Shown here: positions 53,069-62,083 of the stretch, one piece after another
Numbering within the stretch: the stretch's first letter is position 1
Layout: each line of letters opens with the position of its first letter
Source of the DNA: Pseudomonas sp. RIT-562
GTDB lineage: Bacteria > Pseudomonadota > Gammaproteobacteria > Pseudomonadales > Pseudomonadaceae
Length of the DNA: 64,000 nucleotides
Reading direction: 5' to 3'
NCBI RefSeq assembly: GCF_026241895.1
Contig: NZ_JAPJIV010000003.1
Coordinates: 1 to 64,000, forward strand
Program-made: the position numbers and the translations under genes
Notes under the pieces: generated by a model
What the model saw: the letters and a program-made list of their open reading frames with translations, nothing else
Database searches by the model: none
What the model was told of the DNA's origin: nothing

Positions 53069-53692
53069 CTAACTGGGAGGATACGCCGACATGGCCTTTT
53101 CCACAGCCTCCCTGATCGCATCGGCCCTGGCGCTCTGCTTGCCCTGGTTACTGGTTTCGGCACTGGCACTCCACACCGGCTGGCCACTCTGCGCATCGAA
53201 CATGTCGACCCGTACTACCACGACCTGCTCCTGGTAAGTGCGCACGATCGGCACGGTGTTGTACATGCCATAACCGCTGCCGCAGCAGTGGTTGTAACCG
53301 CCACCGCCGTAATAACCGACGCCGCCGTAGTAGTCATCCCGGACCTGACGCAAGCGGGTTTCCAGGTGCAGGTCGGCGCTAACGAACAGGTCGGCCGGGC
53401 GATTGTCGTGCAACGGCCGCAAGCCGCGCTGATCCAGCGCGTTGCTGACGGCTTCGGCGACTTGCGCCGAATCCGCCCAGGCGGTCCCCGGCGGCAATTG
53501 CCCGTTCAACCAGGCCCAGCTGCGGTACCGTCCATAGTCGCGCGGCGGTGCCGGATAGGCGCTGCGGTCGAAGGTGGTCGCGGCTTGCGGCGGTGCGGGG
53601 GGCAATGGCCGGGAGGTCGCGACATAGGGGTTGCTGCCCTGACAGGCCGCCAGCCCCAGGCAGACCATCAGTAAACCCGAATGACTTTTCAT
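53069..53692 (-). CDS. DUF4136 lipoprotein (paralogue)
   Basis: This 207-residue lipoprotein has lipobox LAAC ([14 protein letters not shown]). DUF4136 begins near residue 50 ([11 protein letters not shown]) and ends [16 protein letters not shown]. The Gly/Tyr-rich loop ([20 protein letters not shown]) carries two adjacent Cys. It is related to the next gene over the whole length, so the two arose by duplication. It is 12 bp after cmoM on the same strand. Function unknown. Confidence 0.87.
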   Translation of the reverse strand: MKSHSGLLMVCLGLAACQGSNPYVATSRPLPPAPPQAATTFDRSAYPAPPRDYGRYRSWAWLNGQLPPGTAWADSAQVAEAVSNALDQRGLRPLHDNRPADLFVSADLHLETRLRQVRDDYYGGVGYYGGGGYNHCCGSGYGMYNTVPIVRTYQEQVVVVRVDMFDAQSGQPVWSASAETSNQGKQSARADAIREAVEKAMSAYPPS

Positions 53693-53704
53693 CTTGTGCT
53701 CCGA

Positions 53705-54454
53705 TCAGATCGGCCGACAGATCCAGTGCAAATAGCGCCCAAGCCCGGCAAAGCTTGGGTGACGGCGGTGTGCGAGTTCCATTTCAAGCAAGTCCACCAG
53801 TTCCGCGCGGGCCTGGAATTCCACCGGCATGTAGTCGTGGAAAACCCGCACCCCGCTCTGTGTTTCGACCCGCCACAAGCCTTCAAGTTGCGCCGCAAGT
53901 TCTCGCGGGTCCAGAGGCTGTTGTGGCGTCAGGCTCTGTTTTTCGCCCGCCATGTCGTTCTTGCGCATCTTGCGAAAGTGGCCCTTGAGCAGGTTGCGAT
54001 AGATCAGCGCATCGCGGTTGTAAAAGGCCAGGGACAACCACCCATCTTGCCGGGTCAATTGATGCAGCACCGGCAATATCGCGTGGGGCTCGGCCAACCA
54101 TTCCAGCACGGCATGACACAGCACCAGGTCGTAGGGCTCGGTGAGCTGGCCGAGCAGATCCTGCCACGGCGCCTGGATGAAAGTCGCCTGTTGCCCGGCC
54201 TCGGCGAAGCGCTGGCGAGCACCTTCAAGCATCGGTTCGGCAGGTTCGGCGAGCGTGACATCGTGACCTCGCTGGGCCAGCCATAACGACATGTGGCCCA
54301 GGCCGGCACCGATGTCCAGGACGCGTAACGGCCGGTCCGGCAGGGTTTCGGCCAGGTCAGCCTGGAGCACGGCCAGGCGGATGGCGCCTTTGGCCCCACC
54401 GTAGATTTTTTCGGCAAAGCGTGTCGCCAACTGATCGAAATGACGGTCACTCAT
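53705..54454 (-). CDS. cmoM: tRNA 5-carboxymethoxyuridine methyltransferase CmoM
   Basis: This 249-residue class I SAM methyltransferase has motif I VLDIGAGLGHMSLWLA (about 45-60), AEPAEPML and LVLCHAVLEWL. It matches the SmtA/CmoM family, which methylates cmo5U34 of tRNA to mcmo5U34. HDYMPVEF and RHPSFAGLGRYLHWICRP are family features. The start overlaps the stop of the MazG-like gene by one base (TGATG), so the two are translationally coupled. Confidence 0.88.
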   Translation of the reverse strand: MSDRHFDQLATRFAEKIYGGAKGAIRLAVLQADLAETLPDRPLRVLDIGAGLGHMSLWLAQRGHDVTLAEPAEPMLEGARQRFAEAGQQATFIQAPWQDLLGQLTEPYDLVLCHAVLEWLAEPHAILPVLHQLTRQDGWLSLAFYNRDALIYRNLLKGHFRKMRKNDMAGEKQSLTPQQPLDPRELAAQLEGLWRVETQSGVRVFHDYMPVEFQARAELVDLLEMELAHRRHPSFAGLGRYLHWICRPI

Positions 54455-54756
54455 CAGCTGAACCGCCGTTCGCTATCTGCCAATTTGCTGCGTACCACTT
54501 CATTCATGTCCAACCCCAACTCGCTGCACAACAACAGAAGATAAAGCACGATGTCACCCACTTCCTGGCCGGCATGTGCGAGTTTGTCGGCGGGTAACTG
54601 GCGCGACTGGTCTTCGCTCAGCCACTGGAAGATCTCCACCAGCTCGGACATTTCCACGCTCGCAGCCATGGCCAGGTTTTTCGGGCTGTGAAATTGTCGC
54701 CAGTCATTGCGGTCGCGGATGGCGTGCAGGCGTTCGGTCAGTTCAACAAGGTTCAT
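54454..54756 (-). CDS. MazG-like nucleotide pyrophosphohydrolase
   Basis: This 100-residue all-alpha NTP-PPase is of the RS21-C6/MazG-like group. The metal motif is visible: VEMSELVEIFQW (ExxE) and EVGDIVLYLLLL (ExxD). The family hydrolyses (d)NTPs, often modified ones such as methylated dCTP, to monophosphates. AGGAG seven bases upstream sets the start MNLVELTE; a longer reading runs into REP. It is the first gene of the pair with cmoM. Confidence 0.87.
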   Translation of the reverse strand: MNLVELTERLHAIRDRNDWRQFHSPKNLAMAASVEMSELVEIFQWLSEDQSRQLPADKLAHAGQEVGDIVLYLLLLCSELGLDMNEVVRSKLADSERRFS

Positions 54757-54860
54757 CGGGCTCTCCTGAAGACGTATAGCTTCACGGGGTTGGCCCAGGA
54801 CTGCAAGCGTATCGATGGAGTGTCGAACTTTGCCCCATAATCCACAGTCGATGCCCTGTA

Positions 54861-54948
54861 CAGGAGCTGCCGCAGGCTGCGATCTTTTGGCATAGTCATG
54901 AGCGCCAAAGACCAAGATCAAAAAATCGCAGCCTGCGGCAGCTCCTAC
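54861..54948. repeat. Inverted pair of family B REPs
   Basis: CAGGAGCTGCCGCAGGCTGC (from 54861) and GCAGCCTGCGGCAGCTCC (ending near 54946) are inverted and flanked on the inside by GATCTTTT and AAAAAATC. They fill the divergent spacer between the MazG-like and small membrane-protein genes. Confidence 0.92.
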
Positions 54949-54980
54949 GGGGCCCATCATTCTCTCAGGACGAACTTCAC

Positions 54981-55274
54981 ATGCAGGTAGAAAGCTTTTT
55001 CGAATGGCTCGGCCAGGCACTCGGTTCGGTTATCCGTTTTATCGTCGACGGCCTCAGCGGCCTGTTTAATCTGTTGAGCCATGCCGGGGCCAATTTCGTT
55101 GAAGGGCTGTCGCGGGCGCTGGGGATGGATACTTCGATCATCAGCATCATCGCGCTGATCCTGGGCCTGATGCTGCTGTGGTCGGCCATCCGGGCATTCA
55201 TGAATGCGTCGATCATCATGGGCATCATCTGGCTGCTACTGGGCTTATGGTTATTGAGCTGGATAATCCACTGA
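54981..55274 (+). CDS. Small hypothetical membrane protein
   Basis: This 97-residue protein starts with an amphipathic stretch (MQVESFFEWLGQALGSVIRF), then a hydrophobic helix around residues 51-67 (ISIIALILGLMLLWSAI) and a second at about 76-95 (IIMGIIWLLLGLWLLSWII). No catalytic residue. AGGACG lies upstream. The MATE exporter follows after 28 bp in the same direction and may be cotranscribed. Function unknown. Confidence 0.75.
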   Translation: MQVESFFEWLGQALGSVIRFIVDGLSGLFNLLSHAGANFVEGLSRALGMDTSIISIIALILGLMLLWSAIRAFMNASIIMGIIWLLLGLWLLSWIIH

Positions 55275-55282
55275 CACACAAT

Positions 55283-55299
55283 GGCTCCCCCAAGGAGCC
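55283..55299 (+). promoter_or_regulatory. Hairpin covering the MATE gene's Shine-Dalgarno
   Basis: GGCTCC and GGAGCC pair over a 5-nt loop CCCAA. The right arm contains the AGGAG Shine-Dalgarno and ends 3 nt before the start codon. It could lower or control translation initiation. Confidence 0.45.
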
Positions 55300-55302
55300 T
55301 GC

Positions 55303-56652
55303 ATGTCCAATCTGAGCAACGACTGGCGCGATCGCCCGACCCACCGCAGGGTCTGGGCGCTTGCCGCGCCCATGATTCTTTCCAACATTTCCGTGCCGCT
55401 GGTGGCGCTGGTCGACAGCACCGTCATCGGCCACCTGCCCCATGCCCATCAACTGGGCGCCGTCGCCGTCGGGGCCAGCCTGTATACCTTCCTGGCCTGG
55501 GGCATGGGCTTCCTGCGCATGGGCACCACCGGGTTCGCCGCGCAGGCGGCCGGACGTGGCGATGGCGCGGCGTTGCGGCAGATCCTGTTGCAAGGCCTGT
55601 TACTGGCCATGGGCCTGGCGATTATCCTGGGCGCAGCAGGTGTGCCTTTGAGCGGGGTGGCGCTGCACTTCATGCAGCCTTCGGCGGAGCTGGACCAGCT
55701 CACCCGCGAATTTTTCCACACCCGCTTGTTCGGCCTGCCGGCTGCGCTGGCCAGTTATGCACTGGTCGGCTGGTTCCTCGGCACGCAGAACGCCAGGGCG
55801 CCGCTGGCGATACTGCTGAGCACCAACCTGGTCAACATTGCCCTGAACCTGTGGTTCGTTCTGGGCCTGGAGTGGGGGGTGGTCGGCGCCGCCCGGGCTT
55901 CGGTAATTGCTGAATGGACCGGTGCGATCATCGGCCTGCTGATGACCCGCAAGGCGCTGCGCGCCTACCCCGGACACATCGCCTGGGCCGCACTCGCGGT
56001 TTGGCAGAGCTGGCGAGCATTGCTGGCGGTCAATCGCGACATCTTCATTCGCAGCCTGGCGCTGCAGTCGATTTTTTTCCTGATCACCGTGCAAGGTGCG
56101 CGGCTGGGCGACGCCACCGTGGCCGCCAATGCGCTGCTGCTCAACGGCCTGCTGCTGACCGCTCACGCCCTGGATGGCCTGGCCCACGCCGTGGAAGCTT
56201 TGTGTGGGCATGCCATTGGCGCCCGCGACCGGTCGGCGCTGCGCCGTTCACTGGTGGTGGCCTGCGGCTGGTCGCTGCTGGCCAGCCTGGGTTTTGCCGT
56301 GCTGTTTCTGTTTGCCGGGCATCTGTTCATCGAGATGCAGACCGACATCCAAAGTGTGCGCGACACTGCGTTCATCTACCTGCCCTACCTCGCAGCGCTG
56401 CCCTTGATCGCCGTCTGGAGTTACCTGCTCGATGGGCTGTTCATCGGCGCTACGCGGGCTCGGGAAATGCGCAACGGCATGCTGTTGACGGTGGCCCTGC
56501 TGCTGCCCTGCGCCTGGGCGCTGCAAGGCTTGGGGAACCACGGCCTGTGGCTGACGTTTCTGCTGTTCATGTTGCTGCGCAGCCTGACGCTCGGCGCGTT
56601 TGCCTGGGCGCTGCAGCGCAACGATGGCTGGTTTGCCGGCAAGGCGCACTAA
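55303..56652 (+). CDS. MATE-family multidrug/toxin exporter (DinF-like)
   Basis: This 449-residue inner-membrane exporter has 12 helices in two six-helix halves, beginning WALAAPMILSNISVPLVALV (about 20-39) with the MATE motif DSTVIGHLP. WGMGFLRMGTTGFAAQAAGR is characteristic of the DinF branch. Such proteins expel organic cations or bile-salt-like compounds for H+ or Na+. The Shine-Dalgarno lies in a hairpin (55283-55299). Confidence 0.88.
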   Translation: MSNLSNDWRDRPTHRRVWALAAPMILSNISVPLVALVDSTVIGHLPHAHQLGAVAVGASLYTFLAWGMGFLRMGTTGFAAQAAGRGDGAALRQILLQGLLLAMGLAIILGAAGVPLSGVALHFMQPSAELDQLTREFFHTRLFGLPAALASYALVGWFLGTQNARAPLAILLSTNLVNIALNLWFVLGLEWGVVGAARASVIAEWTGAIIGLLMTRKALRAYPGHIAWAALAVWQSWRALLAVNRDIFIRSLALQSIFFLITVQGARLGDATVAANALLLNGLLLTAHALDGLAHAVEALCGHAIGARDRSALRRSLVVACGWSLLASLGFAVLFLFAGHLFIEMQTDIQSVRDTAFIYLPYLAALPLIAVWSYLLDGLFIGATRAREMRNGMLLTVALLLPCAWALQGLGNHGLWLTFLLFMLLRSLTLGAFAWALQRNDGWFAGKAH

Positions 56653-56669
56653 GCCAATGTCGCCACATT

Positions 56670-57440
56670 TCAGGGTTGGTTGTTCTGCCACAGGTGGCGC
56701 AGGCATGCGAGCTGTTCCCGCGGGGTCAGTCCCGACAGGGTGCGGGCCGGTGTGCGCGCAGGGTATTGCAAGCGCAGCCACAACCACTCGTCGAGCACTG
56801 TTCGCTCGCTGAAACCCAGCGCCAGGCCTTCCTGAAGATGGGCCCACAGGCGCTCGTAATCGGTCCTGGTGGTTTCACTCCATCGCCAGGCATGCTGCTC
56901 CAGCAAGCAGGTTTGCAGCTTGTCCAGCTGGCGCTGACTCAGGCTTTCCTGGATCGCCAGGGGGGCGGTTGCGAGCCCCGGGTTATTCAGCTGCTGCCAG
57001 CCCTCGCAGCCAATTGCCCGGTCCGCCCAGGTTCCACCGAACCAGCGCAGCTGGCTTATCGGCCCGAGCCAGCGACTCAATTCGCGGGCATCGCAAGCGT
57101 CGAAAAAGTAGCTCGCGGTGTGCGGACTGTAATAACTCAACAGCGCCCGATGATGCAGCCCGACCGATACCGTCATCATCCGCCGCAAATGCCTCAGCAA
57201 CTGTGCGGTCGACGCTTCGCTGCACAGCAACAGGCCGCGCCAGATGTGCGGTTCGTTGCCGCAGCGCTCAGCCAGTACCGGGTAATCGTGCAGATCAACC
57301 AGCGCCGGACCTTGTTCGCGCAGCGCGTGCAGCTCGGTGCCCTCGAATAACCAGGCGCGCGATACATCTGCGAGCACGGCGTCTGCCTTGGGCGTCCCCG
57401 CCACGTCGAGCAGTAACCAGCGTGCAGTCGGGCCGCTCAT
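56670..57440 (-). CDS. DUF4123 protein (type VI effector adaptor)
   Basis: This 256-residue soluble protein has the DUF4123 domain at about residues 8-125 (WLLLDVAGTPKADAVLADVS, with the GCEGWQQLNNPG region further on). DUF4123 proteins (Tap/TEC) help load effectors onto VgrG. The start overlaps the vgrG stop by 4 bp (ATGA), so it is coupled to that gene. No effector gene follows: the next feature is the convergent MATE gene 17 bp away. Confidence 0.83.
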   Translation of the reverse strand: MSGPTARWLLLDVAGTPKADAVLADVSRAWLFEGTELHALREQGPALVDLHDYPVLAERCGNEPHIWRGLLLCSEASTAQLLRHLRRMMTVSVGLHHRALLSYYSPHTASYFFDACDARELSRWLGPISQLRWFGGTWADRAIGCEGWQQLNNPGLATAPLAIQESLSQRQLDKLQTCLLEQHAWRWSETTRTDYERLWAHLQEGLALGFSERTVLDEWLWLRLQYPARTPARTLSGLTPREQLACLRHLWQNNQP

Positions 57441-58462
57441 GGCAATTCCCCCGCGCCCAGCCGCATGGTCAGCCGGCATGTACAAAGTGTCTGCGCGCAA
57501 TGATTAAAACTGCCGCCGCCTGGCAGCATGCACAGCAACAGCAGCGGCTGTCCCGAGCGCAACTGTTGTATAAGGCCCTCGGTACTTGCACACTCGTCAA
57601 CAGGGCGCTGGGCTTGCTGCGCCGTGGGTGAGTGGAGAAAGCCGGTGATGAGTGGGCGATCCGGGTCACCTTCGATAAAGCTCACCACCACCTCGTCCCC
57701 TTCACTCAGTTGCAGCAGCGAATCACTGCATAGCTGTTCGGACACTGGCAGCCAGCAATGACTGGGCGCTGCGCCCTCGCCCTCATACACCCAGTCACAC
57801 TGCACCGCCACTGGCCTTGACGGATCAGTCCGGGCTTCATCAACCTCGACCACCCAGGCTCGCTGCAGGCTGTGCATGCGAGGTTTGACCGCGACTGCGG
57901 GTGATGCCGGCCCTTCGACAAACACCAGGCAATGGCCGCGCTTGTGGTGCTCGAAGTAGTAATGAATGTTTTCCTCGGCGCACAGGCGTTGCAGGAGCTG
58001 CAGGTCCGACTCGCGATTCTGCATGCAGAAATCCCGCAGAGGATAATCCCCACGCAAATCGAAACGCCGATCCTCCTCGGTGATCCCGTGTTCCTTGAGC
58101 ACCTGGGCGAGAATCTGCGGCACCGAACGGGCACTGAAAATACGCTGGTTGTGGCGTTGGGACAGGCCGCTGAGCTTGGGCTGCAAGCGTACATGGCAGC
58201 GCCTCGGCCCCGGGCCATACTGCGACTGGACCAGCTCGTGCAACTGTCCGTGAACACCATTTCCAGGCGCACCGAGGTGCAGATATGCCGAGCGGTACAG
58301 CAGGCTGGCAAGGTCCAGCTCGGGATCATCGAGCAGCACTTCCAGCTCGTAGACGAACGGCTGGCTGATGGCTTCAGTACCAGTGAAGTCCAGGACTTCG
58401 AAGGAATGGAACAGACCTGCTACATCCAGACGAATTGCAGGCTCGGTGGCTGGATTGGACAT
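57437..58462 (-). CDS. Short VgrG-like type VI spike protein
   Basis: At 341 residues this is about half the usual VgrG length (about 650). It has the gp27-like Phage_GPD domain (about 10-240: FTGTEAISQPFVYELEVLLD, RFDLRGDYPLRDFCMQNRES) and the gp5 OB-fold (about 245-295: EGDEVVVSFIEGDPDRPLIT). The beta-helical needle that follows in normal VgrG is missing, replaced by about 45 residues rich in Cys and Leu (LLLLCMLPGGGSFNHCAQ). The start MSNPATEP is supported by GGAG. No other T6SS gene is in the window; it could work with a remote cluster or be a decayed copy. Confidence 0.8.
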   Translation of the reverse strand: MSNPATEPAIRLDVAGLFHSFEVLDFTGTEAISQPFVYELEVLLDDPELDLASLLYRSAYLHLGAPGNGVHGQLHELVQSQYGPGPRRCHVRLQPKLSGLSQRHNQRIFSARSVPQILAQVLKEHGITEEDRRFDLRGDYPLRDFCMQNRESDLQLLQRLCAEENIHYYFEHHKRGHCLVFVEGPASPAVAVKPRMHSLQRAWVVEVDEARTDPSRPVAVQCDWVYEGEGAAPSHCWLPVSEQLCSDSLLQLSEGDEVVVSFIEGDPDRPLITGFLHSPTAQQAQRPVDECASTEGLIQQLRSGQPLLLLCMLPGGGSFNHCAQTLCTCRLTMRLGAGELP

Positions 58463-58636
58463 CGGCGATTCTCTACTGGAGGGGTGCAGCCTGGATTCTC
58501 GCTGAGAGAGATGGCTGAGTAGAGTGCCGAAGTGCAACTTGGGAATTGGACTACGTGAAATGAGGAACAAACGCTTTTGATCGTAGGAAAGCTGCGTTTT
58601 TCGGCAGGGATGGAGAGAAACGTCGCACCGAGCTAA

Positions 58637-58670
58637 CTGAAACTTCCTACGTTGCGCAGGAAGATTTCAG
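58637..58670. other. Imperfect hairpin between speA and vgrG
   Basis: CTGAAA-C-TTCCT pairs with AGGAA-GA-TTTCAG over a 9-nt loop. It is 79-112 bp downstream of the speA stop, without a good T-run. The rest of the 286-bp spacer shows nothing else. Confidence 0.35.
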
Positions 58671-58748
58671 ACAGTCTATCCGTATCGGCCAGGTGTGTCC
58701 GCGGCAGGCCAACCGGCCAACACACGAACACGACCTGGCACCCCTCAC

Positions 58749-60662
58749 TCAGGACGACAAGTAGGACGAACGGGTCAGGCCCAGACGCAAGGCGTCGAGG
58801 AACTGGGTGCGCTCGGCGGCAGTGATGCGCGCGCTGGCGCACTTGTCGCGGTAGTGGGTCATCAGCTCTTCAGGCGACAAGTGCACATAGCGCAGCATGT
58901 CTTCGATGGTGTCGTGGGTTTCGATACCGGCGTGGTACACACTGCCGTCAGCGTTCTGGTAGATGTTCACCGAGTCGGTGTCGCCGAACAGGTTGTGCAT
59001 GTCGCCGAGAATCTCCTGGTACGCGCCAACCAGGAAGATGCCCAGCAGGTAGTCTTCGCCCTCGTTCAGACCGTGTACCGGCAGGCTGGTCTCGATGCTC
59101 TGCTCGTCGACGTACTGCTTGATCTTACCGTCGGAGTCGCAGGTCAGGTCTTGCAGCACGGCGCGGCGCAGCGGCTCTTCGTCGAGACGGTGCAGCGGCA
59201 GGATCGGCAGGACCTGGCCGATCGCCCAGGTGTCCGGCAGGCTCTGGAATACCGAAAAGTTGCAGATGTACTTGTCGGCCAACTTGTCGTTGAGTTCGTC
59301 GAGCACCTGGCGGTGCGAACGCTGGCGGGCCTTCAACGAGTTGTGCAGGCGACGGCACACGGCGAAGTAGCATTGCTCGGCCAGGGCTTTTTCAGCCAGG
59401 GTCAGCTTGCCATCGGCGTACTGGGTAGCCACGTCGCTCATGTAGTGAGTAGCGCGCCAGTAGGTTTCGGTGACCATCTCGATGTCGGTCGGACCCAGCA
59501 GGTCCACCAGCCACTGCACGGTTTCCGGCAGCGCTTCCTTGTTCTCGATCTGCGGCACGTCGTCGTTGTGTTTCTCGACGTCGGTGACCTGCACCACCAG
59601 CATGGCGTGGTGCGCAGTCAGCGAACGACCGCTCTCGGAGAAGATGTTCGGGTGCGGCAGGCTCTGCGCATCGCAGAACTCCTTGAGCATCCCGACCACG
59701 ACTCCGGCGTAATCGTCCATGTCGTAGTTGATCGAGCTGGCGTTGCGCGAGTGGGTACCGTCGTAGTCAACGCCCAGACCGCCGCCAACGTCGATGTGAT
59801 CCACCGGCAGGCCGAGGTTGCGCAGTTCGCCGTAGTAACGAATCGCTTCCTTGAAACCGTGCTGGTAGTCCGCCAGGTTGGCGATCTGCGAGCCCATGTG
59901 AAAGTGCAGCAGGCGAATGCCCTGGTCCAGGCCGGCGGCGCGGAAACGCTCGACCACAGACAGCAGTTGTGCTGCCGACAGACCGAACTTGGATTTTTCG
60001 CCACCGGTGTCGGCCCATTTGGACGATGCCAGGGAGGACAGGCGCACGCGCAGGCCGACCTGGGGCTTGACCTTCAGCGAGGCGGCCTCTTCGATCACCA
60101 GCTCAACTTCGGATTCTTTCTCGATCACGATGAATACGTTGTGGCCGAGTTTCTGCCCCATCAGCGCCAGGCGGATGAACTCACGGTCCTTGTAACCGTT
60201 GCAGACAATGGTGCCGCCCTTCGGTGCCAGCGCCAGCACAGCCAGCAGCTCTGGCTTGGAGCCGGCTTCCAGGCCGATGGAGACATTCTGGGTGGCGATG
60301 ATGTTTTCGATCACCGCCTCCTGCTGGTTGACCTTGATCGGGTACAGCGCGGTGTACTTGCTCTGGTATTCCAGGCGTTCGATGTTCGAATCGAAAGCAC
60401 CGGTCAGCTGACGCACGCGGTCTTGCAGGATATCCGGGAAACGGACCAGCAGTGGCAAGGACAGCCCGCTCTTGCGCAGCTGGTCGACTTGCTCGAACAG
60501 GTCGATAGGCGAACTGGCAGGGCCGTTCGGACGAACCTCGACGCGACCGGCGTCATTGATCGCGAAATACCCGGCCCCCCAATGGCGGATCCCGTAAACA
60601 CTGCGGCTGTCCGCAACTGTCCATTGGCTGCCATCGTCTTTGCGTGTGCGTCGTACGGACAT
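58749..60662 (-). CDS. speA: Biosynthetic arginine decarboxylase SpeA
   Basis: This 637-residue PLP enzyme converts arginine to agmatine, the first step to putrescine. The PLP Lys is in [10 protein letters not shown] (about 109), with [20 protein letters not shown] and [11 protein letters not shown] from the alanine-racemase-like barrel; the C-terminal beta domain has [16 protein letters not shown]. Length and domains match the E. coli-type biosynthetic enzyme. It is followed on the same strand (upstream) by the SUI1 gene, as in P. aeruginosa PA4839-PA4840. Confidence 0.95.
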   Translation of the reverse strand: MSVRRTRKDDGSQWTVADSRSVYGIRHWGAGYFAINDAGRVEVRPNGPASSPIDLFEQVDQLRKSGLSLPLLVRFPDILQDRVRQLTGAFDSNIERLEYQSKYTALYPIKVNQQEAVIENIIATQNVSIGLEAGSKPELLAVLALAPKGGTIVCNGYKDREFIRLALMGQKLGHNVFIVIEKESEVELVIEEAASLKVKPQVGLRVRLSSLASSKWADTGGEKSKFGLSAAQLLSVVERFRAAGLDQGIRLLHFHMGSQIANLADYQHGFKEAIRYYGELRNLGLPVDHIDVGGGLGVDYDGTHSRNASSINYDMDDYAGVVVGMLKEFCDAQSLPHPNIFSESGRSLTAHHAMLVVQVTDVEKHNDDVPQIENKEALPETVQWLVDLLGPTDIEMVTETYWRATHYMSDVATQYADGKLTLAEKALAEQCYFAVCRRLHNSLKARQRSHRQVLDELNDKLADKYICNFSVFQSLPDTWAIGQVLPILPLHRLDEEPLRRAVLQDLTCDSDGKIKQYVDEQSIETSLPVHGLNEGEDYLLGIFLVGAYQEILGDMHNLFGDTDSVNIYQNADGSVYHAGIETHDTIEDMLRYVHLSPEELMTHYRDKCASARITAAERTQFLDALRLGLTRSSYLSS

Positions 60663-60798
60663 TGAAGTCCCCTATAAAGAAGTCATAGAGCGTCGCCTGG
60701 GTTCAGGCCGGCGCAGTCTAAAGAATGAAAATGACGGTTCGTCAACGAGGGGGTAGACCTCGCCAACTGCAGTGAGTTTAGAAACCGGTCAGAACAGG

Positions 60799-60872
60799 CT
60801 CTGTGAAAACCATGTGGACGACACCAACCCTGCTGTCAGGGCTGGATCAAGTCGAGGGTGGTTTTCACAGAG
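60799..60872. repeat. Inverted-repeat element (14-bp arms) between SUI1 and speA
   Basis: Perfect arms CTCTGTGAAAACCA (60799-60812) and TGGTTTTCACAGAG (60859-60872) enclose a hairpin CCCTG-CTGT-CAGGG (60828-60841). The element ends 4 bp from the SUI1 stop codon. It may be a 3' structure of that gene or a small MITE-like insertion. Confidence 0.6.
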
Positions 60873-60876
60873 GCTG

Positions 60877-61248
60877 CTAGCCGCCGGACTTCTTTGCCTT
60901 GAAACCGAGCTTGATCAGTTCGGCCAAGAGTAGCTCGACATGATCGCCCTGGATTTCAATGATTCCGTCTTTCAACGCGCCACCGGTCCCGCAACGTTTC
61001 TTCAACGTGGTCGCCAGGTCCTTGAGCGCGTCTTCTGCCAGCGGCACGCCGGTGATGGTGGTCACCGTCTTGCCGCCACGGCCCTTGCTTTCGCGACGCA
61101 CGCGAGCAATGCCGTCGCCGGCCGGGATCACGGTCTGTTTGCAGATGCAGGCGTCCACCGGTTTACTGCACTCGGGGCAATGACGACCTGCGTCGGTGGA
61201 AAATACCAGGCCACCAAGGGCGGCGAAGGATGCGGCTTTTTTGGCCAC
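60877..61248 (-). CDS. SUI1/YciH-family translation factor
   Basis: This 123-residue protein has an N-terminal zinc-ribbon-like part (residues 15-40, HCPECSKPVDACICK with four Cys) and the eIF1/SUI1 domain (about 45-120, GRGGKTVTTITGVPL, KKRCGTGGALKDGIIEIQGD). The bacterial relative YciH modulates translation initiation under stress. GTG is chosen with AGAGG seven bases upstream; the TTG two codons earlier lacks spacing. Confidence 0.9.
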   Translation of the reverse strand: MAKKAASFAALGGLVFSTDAGRHCPECSKPVDACICKQTVIPAGDGIARVRRESKGRGGKTVTTITGVPLAEDALKDLATTLKKRCGTGGALKDGIIEIQGDHVELLLAELIKLGFKAKKSGG

Positions 61249-61350
61249 CGGCAATCCTCTTGGGAGGACAAAGACTGGTCGCAGCGCATGGCTATCGACC
61301 GCGAAGCCCCACTCAGGCAGGGGCAGCGCTACTGAACCGAATAAACCGAC

Positions 61351-61440
61351 GTAGGAGCTGACGAGTGCAACGAGGCTGCGATCTTTTGACCTCGAATCAA
61401 AGGCGAAATCAAAAGATCGCAGCCTGCGGCAGCTCCTACG
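61351..61440. repeat. Inverted pair of family B REPs
   Basis: GTAGGAGCTGACGAGTGCAA (diverged) at 61351 and AAAAGATCGCAGCCTGCGGC leading to CTCCTACG at 61440 are inverted. They occupy the 274-bp spacer between the Nudix gene and the SUI1 gene. Confidence 0.88.
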
Positions 61441-61491
61441 CTGGACAATGCCGGTTCAGCTTTAAAAGGTCGCGCAGTGTAACGGCAAAAA

Positions 61492-61517
61492 CGCCGATTG
61501 CTAAGAGCCAATCGGCG
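61492..61517 (-). terminator. Rho-independent terminator of the DUF2333-Nudix operon
   Basis: A perfect 9-bp stem CGCCGATTG/CAATCGGCG over an 8-nt loop is followed on the minus strand by TTTTTGCC. It starts 5 bp beyond the Nudix stop codon. Confidence 0.88.
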
Positions 61518-61522
61518 CCAAT

Positions 61523-62080
61523 TTATAGCTCTTTTGCGACGTCTTTCCCGCAGGCGCGAAGATAGCGCTTCAATGCTGCCAGCGAGTCCGGGCAGTAAGG
61601 CTTCTGCTGGATTTCCTGCATGACCTGATCGATGGGCAGAAAACGCGCTTCAACCACCTCCTCCGGCTGCAGGACCAACGGCCCGTCCCACACTGCGGAG
61701 AACGCCGAACACCACAGGCGATTGCCGGTGTCTTCGAAAAAGAAATGGTCGTGGGCGGTCAATTCCACCCCGCTCACACCCAGTTCTTCCTCCAGCTCCC
61801 GTGCGGCTGACTCGGCGTAGGTCTCGGTGGCCAGCACCATGCCGCCAGCAGCGACGTCCCAGTAGCCGGGGTAGATCGCTTTGCTCAAGGTGCGGCGGTG
61901 CACGCACAGTTCACCTGCTGAATTGAACAGCATGATGTACGTGCCACGCCCGATCAGGCCACGTTCGCGCAGATCGGACCGCACCAGGGCGCCGAGCAGG
62001 TTGTCCTGCTCGTCGACCCAGGCAATCTGTTCGGCGTCCGAGGCCGCGCGGTGGGCGGCCTCATTGTTGCTGTCGACCAT
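61523..62080 (-). CDS. Nudix hydrolase
   Basis: This 185-residue hydrolase has the Nudix box at about 79-101 (GGMVLATETYAESAARELEE, then ELG), giving the G-x5-E-x7-REx2EE pattern with x being a permitted variant (RELEEELG). The layout resembles the IDI/YfcD-like group with RTLSKAIYPGYWDVAAGG. It hydrolyses an unknown nucleoside-diphosphate derivative. It is 3 bp after the DUF2333 gene and probably cotranscribed. Matches PA4841 by position. Confidence 0.9.
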   Translation of the reverse strand: MVDSNNEAAHRAASDAEQIAWVDEQDNLLGALVRSDLRERGLIGRGTYIMLFNSAGELCVHRRTLSKAIYPGYWDVAAGGMVLATETYAESAARELEEELGVSGVELTAHDHFFFEDTGNRLWCSAFSAVWDGPLVLQPEEVVEARFLPIDQVMQEIQQKPYCPDSLAALKRYLRACGKDVAKEL

Positions 62081-62083
62081 GAC

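Noticed and set aside
60799..60872. Simple rho-independent terminator for SUI1
   Set aside because: Arms are 46 nt apart and no T-run follows on the minus strand.
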